DNA of 64,000 nt, taken from positions 310,001 through 374,000 of the forward strand of contig NW_023501089.1 in assembly GCF_014066305.1 (NCBI RefSeq). Direction: 5' to 3'. Shown in pieces: positions 34,209-45,470 of this stretch. The notes under the pieces were generated by a model. The model searched no databases, had not been told where the DNA came from, and saw only the letters and a list, made by a program, of their open reading frames with translations. The DNA is from Letharia columbiana. Lineage: Eukaryota > Ascomycota > Lecanoromycetes > Lecanorales > Parmeliaceae. A program made the position numbers and the translations under genes. The stretch's first letter is position 1. Each line of letters opens with the position of its first letter.

Positions 34209-35717
34209 ACGCTGAAGGATGACTCTAGAAGATGACTCTGTCGTTATGCGAATGTGGGTGATAGATGAGCGCCTTCGAGGTAGAGGGCCACGACATTGTG
34301 ACCATCCACTACGAAAATGTACAAAAGTCAGTCTGCAGCCAAGGGCAAGGCTCTCCAGGCCAAGATAAGAGGCCGGTGCGGAAAGAGACCAGGTATCGTG
34401 GGGCAGCTTCAGGGTCTACAATGGGGTTGATGCTGATGGTAGCGTTTCATTGCTGGGAAGCCTGGAGAAGGACATAGCGCATCCTGTTGGTGGCTGGCTT
34501 GCTGGGCTCTTCACGATGCACTGCGTTGAAAATTGCTAGAGAGGAGTGTTGGACGATCGCTGGACTGTATGATAGAAAGCCGAGATTACTGATTCTATGA
34601 GGTCAAGAAGTGCGCTTCAAGCGCGGCTTGGCGAAAACTCTCGGGGGGGCCTCAAATTCGACCTCATATTTTCTTCGTTGCACCATTTTGACAATGGAAC
34701 CCCTTGGGTAGTCTTTTACAAGCCAAGCGGAAAGTCTGGTGGCCTAATAGCGCTCTAAGGCTTTCCAAGTGGTACTTTCTCTTTCCCTTTACACTCAGCA
34801 TCATTGCCCACTGAGAAGTCGAAGCAGTATGCTTTTAGCCTAGGTCTTGTATTACAGTCTAAATCCTGTTGGTCGACCTATGTAACAATTGCGTACAGTC
34901 ACTCCTTCATCTTGTTTTGTTTACTGCTGCTGTGTGATGATGCTACGCCTAGGACTTGCAATCGCTCCATCCACCAGGCTGCTTGCCCCTACAAAACATC
35001 GATCGTGCATACGTAAGGTCATAGTGCACATGATGTGAGAAGTTAGAGTCAAATGCTTTCGTAGCCGACATTCGCATTTTTTCAGCATACGCAAGTGTAA
35101 GTCATCGTTGCTTTTCAATTATGATGCTTAGCAGAAAGCATATCCTATATAAATAATTTAGCGAATCACCATTTCATTCAGTGGCATTAGTGGTGCACCA
35201 TTCCTCGGGATTACCGGATTTTCAATTGTAAATTGCTGAACCCTTGCTAAATAGCCCGCAAGTTCGATCCTTGCAGTTGTCGTTGTTTCTTTTGCTTTTT
35301 GTTCTTTTTTTTCTCTTAATTTTTCTTGCTACCTTTTTGCTATGATCTTTTCTACGCTTAATAGCACCCTACTTTAGCCTAATGGCAACAAGGCAGACAG
35401 TCCCACATGTATTTCAAGCTCTGGGCAGGGCGAGTTGACGACCCGGCATTCGACTAATCGGCCAATCACCGGAAGTTCCCTCCTTTGTTTTCCTCATCCA
35501 CGCCCAAAGGTTCCTCCGGCAGTATTCGGCCTTAACACTTCTAGCATCTGCGCTTCCCTTCCGATTAAGATATAACCCCATGATTTGACGGTAGCAGATC
35601 AAGTCATCCCGCTTTATCATGGCTCATCTACTGGCAATCGCCTTCACCTGAAAGGGTCTCAAACCCTTCCGATCAACGCAAGCGGCGTGCAGTCTCCTTG
35701 AGGGCAGCGCAGTCTTC
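34209..35717. other. Intergenic, one tRNA T-arm-like hairpin
   Basis: About 1.5 kb without a supported gene. At 35,258-35,274 a perfect T-arm shape (GCAAG-TTCGATC-CTTGC) occurs, followed by T-runs of 5 and 8 at 35,296-35,312 that could end Pol III transcription. No full tRNA can be folded around it. Confidence 0.4.
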
Positions 35718-37281
35718 ATGCCGCGTGGTCGTGCTCGTCACCAAATTTGGGCTAGCGACCAGCTTAGAGTCCTAGAAAAGCTCTACGAAGGTCACGATAA
35801 CTCACCGTTACTGGAGATGAGCAGTTGGACTGACAGACAACAGAAAGCTATCGATTCGTCATCCAGAAAGTACCCTCCTCCTACAATCGTCCTCGAGGAC
35901 TGAAAGATACCACCTGCCGCCACTCTGATTGTCCGAACAAGGTCACGCCTCCTGGCTCATACCGTGCGAGCTTCGAAAAGGTTGGAGACTGTGATCCAGC
36001 GAGCAACGTCATTGGCTATGAGGCCATCGATTCTCTCAAAAATGTCAGGAAAGCCGAGAAAGGCTCTCAAGGCAGACGTGGACTCGGTGCTAGCGGACAA
36101 GAATGGTGGTGTTTGAAGTGCCTGGAGGCTCTCTTTGTTGATCTTCGCCAGCACGTTTGGAAGCACAAGCCAGATGGCTCAACACTCTACGTTCATCCCC
36201 TTGCCTCTGTCCAGTACTGGATCATACCTGAAAGGCGGACAATACCACAGTACGGCGGTATTTACTACACTCTCCAATCCTCACAAATGCACCTCCTCGC
36301 AAAGTGGCAAGGAGTGAAGACCTTTGACGAACTCTATGACCGCCCAGCCGAAGGCCATTCGATCTTCCAGAAGACCCGGCAGACGGACCATTTACCCTGT
36401 ATTTGGGCCGTGATGAAGAATCTTTCTATCTTGATATAGTTACTAGGGACATGAGAGGAGTCTTAGCAGAAAACAAAGTCTGCGAAATTAACGCTTGCGA
36501 CGTCCGAGGTTGCTCGCTGAGCGAGGCTTTCCGGAGGCTGGATAAGAAGGAGGATCGCATGGTCGAAGAGAAGTGGATGCCTACAATGGCTGAAAGAAAG
36601 AGGAAGGCAGACGCAGGAGCAGAAGAGGAAGCTCAATGTGCTGAAGAGCAATTGGCTGGAAGGAGTGGGGAGCTGGCAGAGGAAGCGGTGTCAGAGAAGC
36701 CAGAGAAGCCGACCGACTCCGTGCATGCTCTTTTCGAAGGATACAGGCGTGCTGTACCTGTCGTCTATGTAGGTAACGACCTACCGGTTAACAGCGGAAA
36801 AAGGAAGAAGTGCGATCTAGATCAGAGTCAAGAGCCCGCCAGGCCCAATACCTCCGTACCACAGGCGTCGGGTAGTGTGCTCGCGCATATCACGGGAAGA
36901 ACAAATAAGACGGCTCAAGCCTGCTCAGCGTCTCCCGACCTCACACGATCACCCTTTGATTCTGCTCATTCTTCCGGAACACAAGGCGGCTGTCAGGCTG
37001 TCTCACGTCCCAACTCTATCGCTAGAACGACACAGGATGCGGGTCTATCCAGCTCACCAGCTTTCGATCGCCAACTACCAGCCCCCACTTCTGCCCGTTT
37101 CCTGGAGGTTGCGAATGGAAGGGAAGACCCTCTATCTTTGGTCTCCCAAGCTGGCTTAGGCCCTTATGCCACCGCCGCAGTGCAGCCATCTCCACCTCCG
37201 AAATTTGCTCCAAATCCAGCATCGATGCTTTGCCACAGAAAGCCAAGGGTAAACAGCGGAGCGCCAACCGTGGAGCAATAG
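35718..37281 (+). pseudogene. Local family copy C (two frameshifts)
   Basis: An N-terminal frame (MPRGRARHQIWASDQ) gives way at about 35,880 to the frame of TCRHSDCPNKVTPPGSY, then GRRGLGASGQEWWCLKCLE, matching copy D (TCRYMNC...PPG; GEERYCVGCLE). It continues as YWIIPERRTIPQYGGIYYTL to a stop at 36,437. A shift at about 36,360 leads to LYLGRDEESFYLDIVTRDM and INACDVRGCSLSEAFRRLDK, which match copy E. The rest (about 36,550-37,281) is a charged, coiled-coil-like stretch, then Ser/Pro-rich. No plausible introns bridge the two shifts, so the copy looks inactivated although each segment is well kept. The function is unknown; the Cys/His pattern suggests metal binding. Confidence 0.6.
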
Positions 37282-37734
37282 AAGGTAGCAGTCAAGCGAT
37301 TGAGTGAGCCACGAGGTAGGCAAGGGAGACAGCAGTCCGTGGAATGTGCGAGCTGTGAAGCTGGCGAGGGAGGAAGGGTGAAGAAGAATAGTGATTGGTC
37401 TGAAATATTTACCGTTTGTCTTCATTGGGGGTATAGGGTATAGCAACAAGGGTCCTTTACGTCAATTATGACTGAGCGATTGATGAGCAACGAGTCATAC
37501 ACACCCCGGGATACAAACATCAATGAAGGCAGAGATTACTGTCTACGGGAATTATAAGCAATTTCTGGCGTCACAAAAGTACGTGTAATGATCCAACTCA
37601 CATCTCATCTCACTGCCATGCACCACGTGAAGGAAGTAGCCTCCTGATGATAAATTCCACTCCCCTCAACACATTCATTTCTATCTAAACGAAGGTTTGA
37701 AAGTGATCATCGATGTCACTTACCTATTTGAATT

Positions 37735-37804
37735 GATTCCCTTTGGCATCCTAGGGTATCTAGACCCTCAAACTCGCGGCCCTTCTCTTCTTTCATACAC
37801 AAAC
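37735..37804 (+). promoter_or_regulatory. Shared leader/promoter element of the local family (2)
   Basis: About 70% identical to 48,888-48,954 (GGCATC...GGGTATNTAGA...CTTCTTTCA...CACAAAC), extending beyond what chance would give. It lies upstream of the decayed reading frames at 38,275-39,620. Confidence 0.45.
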
Positions 37805-38274
37805 ATCTATACGTAATATGTCTTTCAGTATTGTTGAACAAACTTCCAGTACCAGTACTCCGTTAACTAATTTCATTTATGTTCTCTTTTGAGATAGCCG
37901 CAGCACGCTTCTCCTCTGATTCGACTAGCAGCCGAAGCAACACATATATGAAAAAAATATCCTGTCTTGACACACCGTCAGCCTCTTTCTCCATACATTC
38001 ACCTACATCGTCGAGTCGCTCTACCGGGAGACCCGATCGGTTCCGTCCCCTCCTGGCGTGCTTTCTCTGAGCTTGCCACATTCTTCGATGACATACTTTC
38101 AGAAGGCGCCTAGCTACTTTTGGCGTCGTATCAGAGCTTAATTGACTGTTACATATGCTGGTCGCCCAGAAGACGGCCGGCGTCGTTAACGCGGCACTAC
38201 CCCAAATAACCTGTCATTATGACCACTCTCATGGGTCAGGGCAAAGGAGGGGAGATTTAAACATGTCTAAAGGG

Positions 38275-39620
38275 ACTTGAAGGAGGAAGAGGTGAAGGAC
38301 GACGCTGACTTCAACGAGGACAACAACGGTAAGCTTTTGTAGGCTTCTCACTCATGCTTGCCCGCGCTAACAGACACTTTCCAAGACTCCGAGGTTGGAA
38401 GTGAGGCAGCGACCCGTGCCTCAGGACGTAGTACAGCTCGGAAAAGGCAGAAAAAGAGCATCAAGCTTGACAAGCTTGCCTAAAAAAGAGCCACCCCCAA
38501 AAAGAGCATGCCCGCCGCAGAGTCCCCAACGCCGGTGCACAACCCTCCTGTTTGACTTCTCAGCCCACGCCAGGGGTCACTTTCAAGCTAAAATTCAAAC
38601 CGAAAGCTCCTCTTCCACGTGCTCATAAGAATCTCTCCGGAGCGAAACCGGCATCAGAAGCCACAAAAGCAAGTCCAGAAAGCCATGACAAAGAGATGGG
38701 GAAGGGCGGCAACGACGCTTGTTTGGGTTTCAAACCCGCCACGAAGACGAGGGAGCATGACAACTTGCCGGCCCCTCCCGTTAGAATGACGGCCAACGCA
38801 TCTCGAACCCCTTCCTCGACGACACCTGAAGCTGCCTGAGTTCATAGAAGAGGTCGCCAAGATGCTCGAGTCTTCGCAACAAAGCTCCAAACCTGGAAAG
38901 TGAGAGCGAGGAGAGGCGGAGGAAGCGGGCAAAGTTCGCGTAGGTCGGTTGTCCCTGGAGGCCTCATTGCTCTACATAAGCGATCTGTACGGGGGAGAAA
39001 TGCTTCATTAGCAATACAAAGAGACTACATAAAATGTGTTGATATCGTTGGTGATGGCAAGATGCCGACAAACCAGAGCGGTGTCGTTCGGGATAAGCTA
39101 CATTTCACCATGGACATCACGGAGTCGCAGGTACCATCTTTCATGTACCCCAACCGCATAGTCAATCATTTCCTCTGACCGACTCTGTCGCCAGAAAGCT
39201 ACTCGATGAAGGAGGCAATTTTTCGAACAGTGTTTCCGAGTGAGCTTTTTCCTGATGACAGCAGTCAAATGCTTTACCGCGATGCCGAAAGCCGGGATCC
39301 CATCGGTTTTTCATCCAACGACAAGGCTGCAGAGGTCATACGGGACCAAGTGTCGTGCAATCTTCGATCACGCCAAAAGACTGCGTTCAAATCTTCAAGG
39401 CATTAGACAATCGGTGTATGCTGGCTCAAGGAAGGCGGTAGGGAAGCCAGAGCGGATGGTATGACACTTCGGGAAAGCGGGACGAAGCAGCACCGATGGG
39501 TGGGTTATGCAGAGAGCGGGAAGATTGCTGAGAGTATATATGGAGTTCAATTAGCGACCGGGTACTTTCGGATTGTAACGTGGGCGTGAATGGCCGTAAG
39601 TCATCGAAAAAAGTAGATAG
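38275..39620 (+). pseudogene. Decayed basic-protein gene, possible family copy
   Basis: Coding-like segments occur in changing frames: DLKEEEVKDDADFNEDNN, an intron-like segment (38,331-38,376 region), then TARKRQKKSIKLDKLA before a stop. Another frame carries GVTFKLKFKPKAPLPRAHK and DNLPAPPVRMTANASRTPSS, and a further one ELPEFIEEVAKMLESS. At 38,900-39,406 two more open stretches (for example DYIKCVDIVGDGKMP) may be a separate relic. Basic and acidic low complexity suits a nuclear protein. Too many stops and shifts remain for a functional gene. Membership in the local family rests on the upstream leader element and position only. Confidence 0.4.
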
Positions 39621-39766
39621 CACACAGCGCGAGCCCGAAATTCAACGGTTTTATTAATTCCAATTGTTGCAAGTTCCTTGGTCGGGCGAATTACATATTA
39701 ATACCCCAAATCATAAAATTCTTACAAACTCATACTCTACCTTATATGTTTATATCTTTTAAGGCA

Positions 39767-40063
39767 GCTGCTACGCGTACAGCCCCTGTCTACTAGGCGT
39801 ACAGCCCCCCCTTTATATCAGGTACACGCAGTCTTAAGAGCTTCAAAGTTGATAATCTTGCTATCTATAGAGCGGTCACGAGTGAACAGGATCCTCCCTC
39901 CCTTCGGGGGGCCCCTCCTATACACACTCGCTCCTTCGCTCTTGCGGTGCGCTGGAATTTAAACAGACTAGCCCTGCCGGGGGCTAACGGCTAAATCCCG
40001 GAGACATAATTTGGGCGTGAAAGGTATGTACGCCTATTGATCAGGGGCTGTACGCGTAGCAGC
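39767..40063. mobile_element. MITE-like element 1 (22-bp perfect inverted ends)
   Basis: Positions 39,767-39,788 and 40,042-40,063 are perfect reverse complements of 22 bp (starting GCTGCTACGCGTACAG). Similarity continues inward after a 6-nt gap (AGGCGTACA) and 2-4 nt outward. The element is about 300 bp, has no coding frame, and has a GC-rich middle. This fits a non-autonomous DNA transposon. The exact ends and target duplication are unclear. Confidence 0.75.
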
Positions 40064-40310
40064 GACCTATTTTCAGGCAGGTCTGAATAATTTGTATTTA
40101 CGGTATAAACACTTCGGACAATCATGCATCAGATCTCATACAATGTAGGTACATAGTAGAGTAGATCTTGTTCATTGCGCGACATGCGCTTCTGTTTCCA
40201 ATTTACCGTAACTAATGTTCGCGATTATTCTACTTTGGAGATTGCACAAAGGAAGGCTGAGGATAGCGTAGTTCGTATTTTGTCGGCTAGAATTGCCATT
40301 ACTCATACTT

Positions 40311-40494
40311 GTATTCACTAAGATTTACAATCTTTAAAATCTATGATTTTTGAATTGATAAAGTTATAAAATCGCATTCTATAGTCTTTTAGGGGGGTTT
40401 TTTGGAGTTTTTTATTACAATGTTGTGGAACGATGAGTTGTAAAGATTGACATTTAGAGATTGTAAATCCTAGTGAATACGAGTACTCGTATTC
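40311..40494. mobile_element. MITE-like element 2 (28-bp inverted ends, AT-rich)
   Basis: Positions 40,311-40,338 match the reverse complement of 40,453-40,480 in 26 of 28 bases, with weaker similarity further out. The core is about 115 bp and AT-rich. At the right end 40,475-40,494 is a perfect 20-bp palindrome. The element ends about 140 bp upstream of the GT90 start codon, inside its promoter region. Confidence 0.7.
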
Positions 40495-40631
40495 TGCCCC
40501 GTGTCCATCAGATGAATTCGATGTTGGTGGCAGGGTCTTCACATCAACCCTTAAACCACAATGTCACCACCCTTCTTGAGTTATTTTTCTTTTCCTGTAT
40601 TCACCTTCGTGGGTAATCCTTCAAAGCGGTC

Positions 40632-41975
40632 ATGCTCGGGTTGACGACTGGTAGGAATCGCAACATCTGTGTCACTCTCTCAGCAGGTCTGCTGGTCTTC
40701 CTACTATTAATATCCTATTCAGGATTAGGAACTAGAGAGAGCGAAGCCGGCGCGGACAGCCAAGCGCACTATGGGAAAAAGTTCCTCCCGCAATTCGCGA
40801 ATCCTTTCCGGGGTTACCTCTTTGCCAGCTGGGAATTCGATGCAGTACGAGATGGCGACGACTACGGACTCTCAGACCGGCAATGCTCTGCAGCCTTCCC
40901 AAAACTCTACGCCGATATCGATGAGATGGTATCTCGCAGGGAACTCAACCACGTCGCAAAGGCAGACTTTGACTCTGTAGAAGGGGACCATGTCGGAAGC
41001 TCAATAAGAGCGATGATACACAGAGGGGAACTGTACATAATATCTGAAGACGGACTCGCGGATTATCAGTCGCGAGGGTTTGCGACACTGCATGCGATAA
41101 ACCGCGCACTGATGGCCTATACCGACCGAGCTCAACTTCCGAATTGTGAGTTCAGAATTTACGTTGGCGACATGGCTCAGGGAGACGATACCCTTTGGGT
41201 ATATACAAAACCCGTTGAGTCGGATACGGAGAACTTGTGGTTGATGCCGGATTTTGGGATGTATGATTGGCCGGAGGCAATGATAGGATCCTACATCAAA
41301 TCACGACGCGATATGAGGGTCATAGAGGAAGAAGTGCCGTGGGAAAAAAAGACACAGAAATTCCTCTGGCGGGGCATAATCTTGCCACCATACCAGAGCC
41401 GCCATGATCTATTACGCGTTGCGCAAGACAAACCCTGGGCAGACGTTGCCACAGAGGTCATCAATACTCCTGACAGCCACATCATCCCCATGGCTGATTT
41501 CTGTCGATGGATGTTTGTGGGTGATGTAAAGGGAGCGTCCTGGAGCGGTGGAGCCAAGTATAAGCACAACTGTCACTCGGTATTCGTGTCTCACAGATTG
41601 GCATGGCGGGAGATATACACAGGTGCAATGGTGGATTCAGGGCCAGCGCAGAATTGGGTCTCCGTGCTCGACGATTGGTCAAATCTTGAAGAGACGTTGC
41701 AAGATCTAATCGCTAATCCAGCCAAAGCCAAGATGATTGCAGACAACAGTGTCAGAACGTTACGGGACCGATACTTGACGCCTGCGGCGGAGGCATGCTA
41801 CTGGCGCCAGTTGATTCAAGGGTATGCTTCGGTCAGCTTCGAGCCGGATTTCTTCGAAAGCGATAATAAAACTTGGCGAGGAACGCCCTTTTCTTCCGTG
41901 GCTCTGATGGGGATGGTGAAGTGGGATTCCGATCAGGATAGCTTAATTACTGCTGCTAGAGTTAGACATACATGA
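40632..41975 (+). CDS. GT90 (CAP10-like) glycosyltransferase
   Basis: A single exon of 447 residues. A short cytoplasmic N-terminus and one helix (ICVTLSAGLLVFLLLISYSG) make it a type II Golgi membrane protein. The catalytic part has the GT90/CAP10 hallmarks: a central WRGIILPPYQSRHDLL (the W(R)G...R region), FCRWMFVGDVKGASWSGGAKY, NCHSVFVSHRLAWREIYTGA, and VLDDWSNLEETLQDLIANPAKAK just before the C-terminal helix. Fungal relatives add xylose or other pentoses to cell-surface glycans; donor and acceptor here are unknown. It appears intact although surrounded by transposon debris, and it lies directly downstream of two MITE-like elements. The 5' end was set by the first ATG before the membrane helix. 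Confidence 0.85.
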   Translation: MLGLTTGRNRNICVTLSAGLLVFLLLISYSGLGTRESEAGADSQAHYGKKFLPQFANPFRGYLFASWEFDAVRDGDDYGLSDRQCSAAFPKLYADIDEMVSRRELNHVAKADFDSVEGDHVGSSIRAMIHRGELYIISEDGLADYQSRGFATLHAINRALMAYTDRAQLPNCEFRIYVGDMAQGDDTLWVYTKPVESDTENLWLMPDFGMYDWPEAMIGSYIKSRRDMRVIEEEVPWEKKTQKFLWRGIILPPYQSRHDLLRVAQDKPWADVATEVINTPDSHIIPMADFCRWMFVGDVKGASWSGGAKYKHNCHSVFVSHRLAWREIYTGAMVDSGPAQNWVSVLDDWSNLEETLQDLIANPAKAKMIADNSVRTLRDRYLTPAAEACYWRQLIQGYASVSFEPDFFESDNKTWRGTPFSSVALMGMVKWDSDQDSLITAARVRHT

Positions 41976-42608
41976 ATGAGGCTTGAAAGAGTCTGATGTC
42001 ATATCTGGGCGTCTCATGAAGCATTGAAGACCACCAGAGTTTCTCAGAGGTAATGAACTACAATCCCTAAGCTATGCCATGTTACAAGTAGTCATGGTAA
42101 GTAGTCTAGCCGATGAATCTTTCCGAGCTTTCTGTATTAGTGCTAATTTTTCAGCCCATTTACTTGAACGGTGGCACCAGGTGGGAAATATTTCAGTTGG
42201 GCCCTATTGTGTCTGTACAGCGTAGAGACCAGAGATTCTCGTCCTCGATATCTTTCGCTATTAGCACCCAAGTAATTCTACTATTGTCAAGGACGAGCGT
42301 CTGGACGTGCTCCCCTCGCTTCCTGGGTGGGTGGCTGATCCAGCTGAGCTTGGGGGCAGTATTTTTCGCCGCCAAGGCTGTGCAAGTCTTGGCGAGATGC
42401 AATGCAAGTATCTTAGGCTGAATGTCCCTCATCAGGCTTCTAAGTTCCCTCTTCTATTCAACCTGCCTAGACAGCCATTGTAAGAGTATCGGCGTATTAG
42501 TTGGTCGTCTCAAGATTCTTTGCTCATAGTTATGTCGCTGCCTTCGAGGCGAAACAGTGATTGTCGCCCACGGTTCCTTCAAAAACGATGCGCCATCCCA
42601 GCAAGCAT
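41976..42608. other. Intergenic, nothing recognised
   Basis: Short open stretches on both strands (for example 42,113-42,421) without motifs. Confidence 0.4.
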
Positions 42609-43158
42609 GTCATTTGGCTTCAGCATTGGCGACTTCGTTGCCGTAGGCGGTCTGATTGTGAAGACAATTGAGACTCTCCGGAATACTCAGTCCGAGTACC
42701 AGGAGCTTATTCGCGAGCTTGAGAGGTACGTCCAGTCATTACCCCTGCACATCAGCTCGGCGCTATTCTCTGCCTAGGGGCGAGCTCACTTCATCTACAG
42801 TCTCAAACGAGCTCTGAGCCAGCACCAGGTGTCGACAGAAGTCTGAACACCGAGGTTTACCCGGCTACTGGAGGCTTTCCCACCACTAAAACAATTAAAT
42901 ATTCTTCTTAATTGTCCACACCACACAATGAATACACCTCACACGCCTCCGCGTAATCCTCCCCTAGCCAATCATGAAGCTACTATGCGTCGCAAGGCTA
43001 AATTCTTTGAGGCTATAGACTCCATGGTGATGTAATGAAGGAATATGTATATTAGATTCTCAGCTTTCTCTAGGTAGCCGGGTAAACCTCGGTGTTCAGA
43101 CTTCTGTCGACACCTGGTGCAGATGGACAAGCTCAAGGGCCGTGGAAGAGACCTAGTA
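42609..43158 (+). pseudogene. NLR/STAND-type N-terminal fragment disrupted by transposons
   Basis: From ATG 42609 the frame reads MSFGFSIGDFVAVGGLIVKT then EYQELIRELE, the N-terminal signature common to many fungal NLR-like and related signalling proteins. A 75-nt intron (42,726-42,800, GTACGT donor, TCTACAG acceptor) joins SLKRALSQ. At 42,823 a 297-bp inverted-repeat element interrupts it; after the element the frame resumes as MDKLKGRGRDL and is interrupted again at 43,158 by a 1.9-kb element. Past that (45,067 on) a same-frame open stretch of about 34 codons continues in AT-rich sequence. Only the N-terminal part of the gene is visible. Intact relatives act in nonself recognition; the role here is inferred. 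Confidence 0.65.
42823..43119. mobile_element. MITE with perfect 46-bp terminal inverted repeats
   Basis: Positions 42,823-42,868 and 43,074-43,119 are perfect reverse complements over 46 bp, ending CACCAGGTG...CACCTGGTG. The trinucleotide CAG flanks both sides (42,820-42,822 and 43,120-43,122), a plausible 3-bp target duplication. The 205-bp core keeps a short frame MNTPHTPPRNPPLANHEATM then RRKAKFFEAIDS, which resembles the start of a fungal DNA transposase; the element may therefore be an internally deleted transposon. It lies in an exon of an NLR-type gene fragment. Confidence 0.85.
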
Positions 43159-45064
43159 ATCGTAGTCCGACTATTCGCCCGCTCATAGTAGTCCTCAATT
43201 CAAAAACGCACTAGTCTCAAAGACGCGAAAATCTATTATTCCTTTCTAATTCTATATAAATCTCGACCTATAACTCGAATCTTAATAAATACATCTTAAT
43301 GTGTATACACTAGCTTTTATAAATTATAATTCAGCTTTCGAATATAAGCCTTAATAATCTTATCGGCCTTTTTTATTAAATTTCCTCAGCCTAAGTAGCT
43401 CGCTTTAGAGCCTTCTCCGTCTTTTCTATAACTGTTTCTTTTACTATAATTAGAGATTTACGTATTTAATCTACTGATATCTATTCTCCCTTCTAGATAA
43501 TTATCTCTAAAAGTATCTTATATATTCGCTTAATTATAGCCTCTTTATAAATAGCCTTAATATCTCGCTTAATAATTTATCTTAAGTAGTTATTAGTAAT
43601 AGATCCTTTTATAAATCGAATTAATAATTATTATATACTTTTTAAAATAATAAAAATCTAAATAGTAAGTAGTTTTTTAAATTATTAATTATATTTAATA
43701 ATATCTTCGACTTTATAAGAGGTTCTAGTAAGTATAAAAGATATAAATTTATCTAGAGTTATAGCGCGAGGTATTAGATTTCTAATTTTTTTAAATATTA
43801 CTTTAGAGTTATAGAATACGAAATTAATCTTTTAAAAGGCTAAATATATAATATTAAGTATAAAAATTTAAGTTCTTATTTAATTAAATACTACGAGAAA
43901 GTCGAGTCTATTAAAGTCGTTACTTCTAAGATATATAGCTAAATCTATAGTCTTCGTATAGTAGTATTTAAATAGTTAAAAGTATCTTATATCTAATAGC
44001 TATATAATATATATAAAATATAAGAGAAGTATAAATAAGTCGATCTTCAATTATTAGATAAATATATAAAATTCGTAGATATAATAAGATCCGAAGCCGT
44101 CTAGAATTAAGATTCTCTATTCTCTTACTTAATAATAATAAGAAAATATATTAAAATATAGTAGCTAGTTATATATTAGTCGATTATTTAAATATCTAAT
44201 AGATAAAATAGTTAATATAATATTCGAAGATAAGTCGTTTTTTATCTTATTTATATAGAATATAAGTACTTTTTAGAATTACGAATAAAAGTATACTTTA
44301 ATCTACGGCGCTAATATATTCTACGAATATAATATAATTATAATTATCTAAATCTACGAACTATAGAGACTTACTTTTTTCTAAAGTAATAATATAATAG
44401 ATAATTTTATAGCTAATTCGAAAGTTAATCTTATTTATATTTTAAATATCTTAATATTATATACTCTTCTCTTTATAGCTCTATCGAAATTTCTTATATA
44501 TTATACGTATACTCTTAATATTATATATATTCTTACGCTCGACACTAAGAGATTTTTACTTCTATTTATAATATTTAAGATATTATTTTATAAATCGTAT
44601 AGCTTAATCTTTATCGAGTGATTTAAGAGAATAATACGAATTTAAAGCGATTTTTAAAATATACTTAGTAGTACTCTAAATATAATTTAATCGAAATAAA
44701 TACTTAATATTATTTAGACGATTAATATAGTTATATAATAACTATTTTTAAGCCGTAATAAGACGTATATAAATAGATATTTGAGTACTTCTAGAAGCTT
44801 ATCCCTAAAGCTATCTTTATACTTATCGCGATTTAAGATTATAATACTCTACGACCGTTATAGCGCTATAAAAATAATTATTCTTATACTTATTAATAGC
44901 CTTCTAGATAAGTTTCTCTTATTTAAAATAAGATAAAGATATAGTATAATAGAATAATAGTAGATTATAATATAGAGTGTTAAATCGCGAAAAACGCGTC
45001 TTTAAGACTAGTGCGTCTTTGAGTTACGAACTACTATAAGCGAAGCGAATAGTCGAACTACGAT
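43159..45064. mobile_element. RIP-degraded Tc1/Fot1-sized DNA transposon
   Basis: Positions 43,159-43,235 and about 44,988-45,064 are inverted repeats of about 77 bp (start ATCGTAGTCCGACTATTCGC) that differ mostly by C/T changes. TA flanks both ends (43,157-43,158 and 45,065-45,066), the target duplication of Tc1/mariner elements. The total of 1,906 bp is the size of Fot1-like elements. The interior is extremely AT-rich with no open frame over 60 codons, as expected after repeat-induced point mutation. Confidence 0.8.
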
Positions 45065-45470
45065 TATTCGATAAACGCCGACGTCGAGATAATAAATTTA
45101 ATCGAGATTCTTCCCCCACATTCAATAGCTTTCTTATATTAATTATTAAATAAATTCTACTATTAATAATCTAATATATCTTAAATTACTACTCTATTAA
45201 CTTCTAATAAAAACGAATTAAATTAAGTCTTAAAGTAGTAAAAAAAAGCTACGAAAACTAGTAAGAGATAGATATTTCTTAAAAAACGTAATAATCTTCT
45301 TTAGCGTATTTAACTATTTCTAGAGTATTAATTCGTAAATTTTTAGAAAATCTAAAGAAATAGAATTTATTAATAAGATCTTATAAAATTAGTTTATAAG
45401 ATTTATTTTAATTAAATTAGATTTAACGTTATAATATAGATTTGAATATATTAACTATAGAAATTCTACG
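45065..45470. other. AT-rich flank of the degraded transposon
   Basis: Continues AT-rich without open frames after the first about 100 bp. It may be RIP-affected host sequence of the disrupted NLR-type gene or part of another dead repeat. Confidence 0.4.

Noticed and set aside
35340..35470. Apparent tRNA gene (perfect D-arm GCCT/AGGC with TAGCCTAATGG A box)
   Set aside because: No matching anticodon stem, T-arm or acceptor stem can be folded downstream.
43159..45470. AT-rich tract as a possible centromere or mitochondrial insert
   Set aside because: Terminal inverted repeats with TA flanks explain it as one degraded transposon with a short AT-rich flank.
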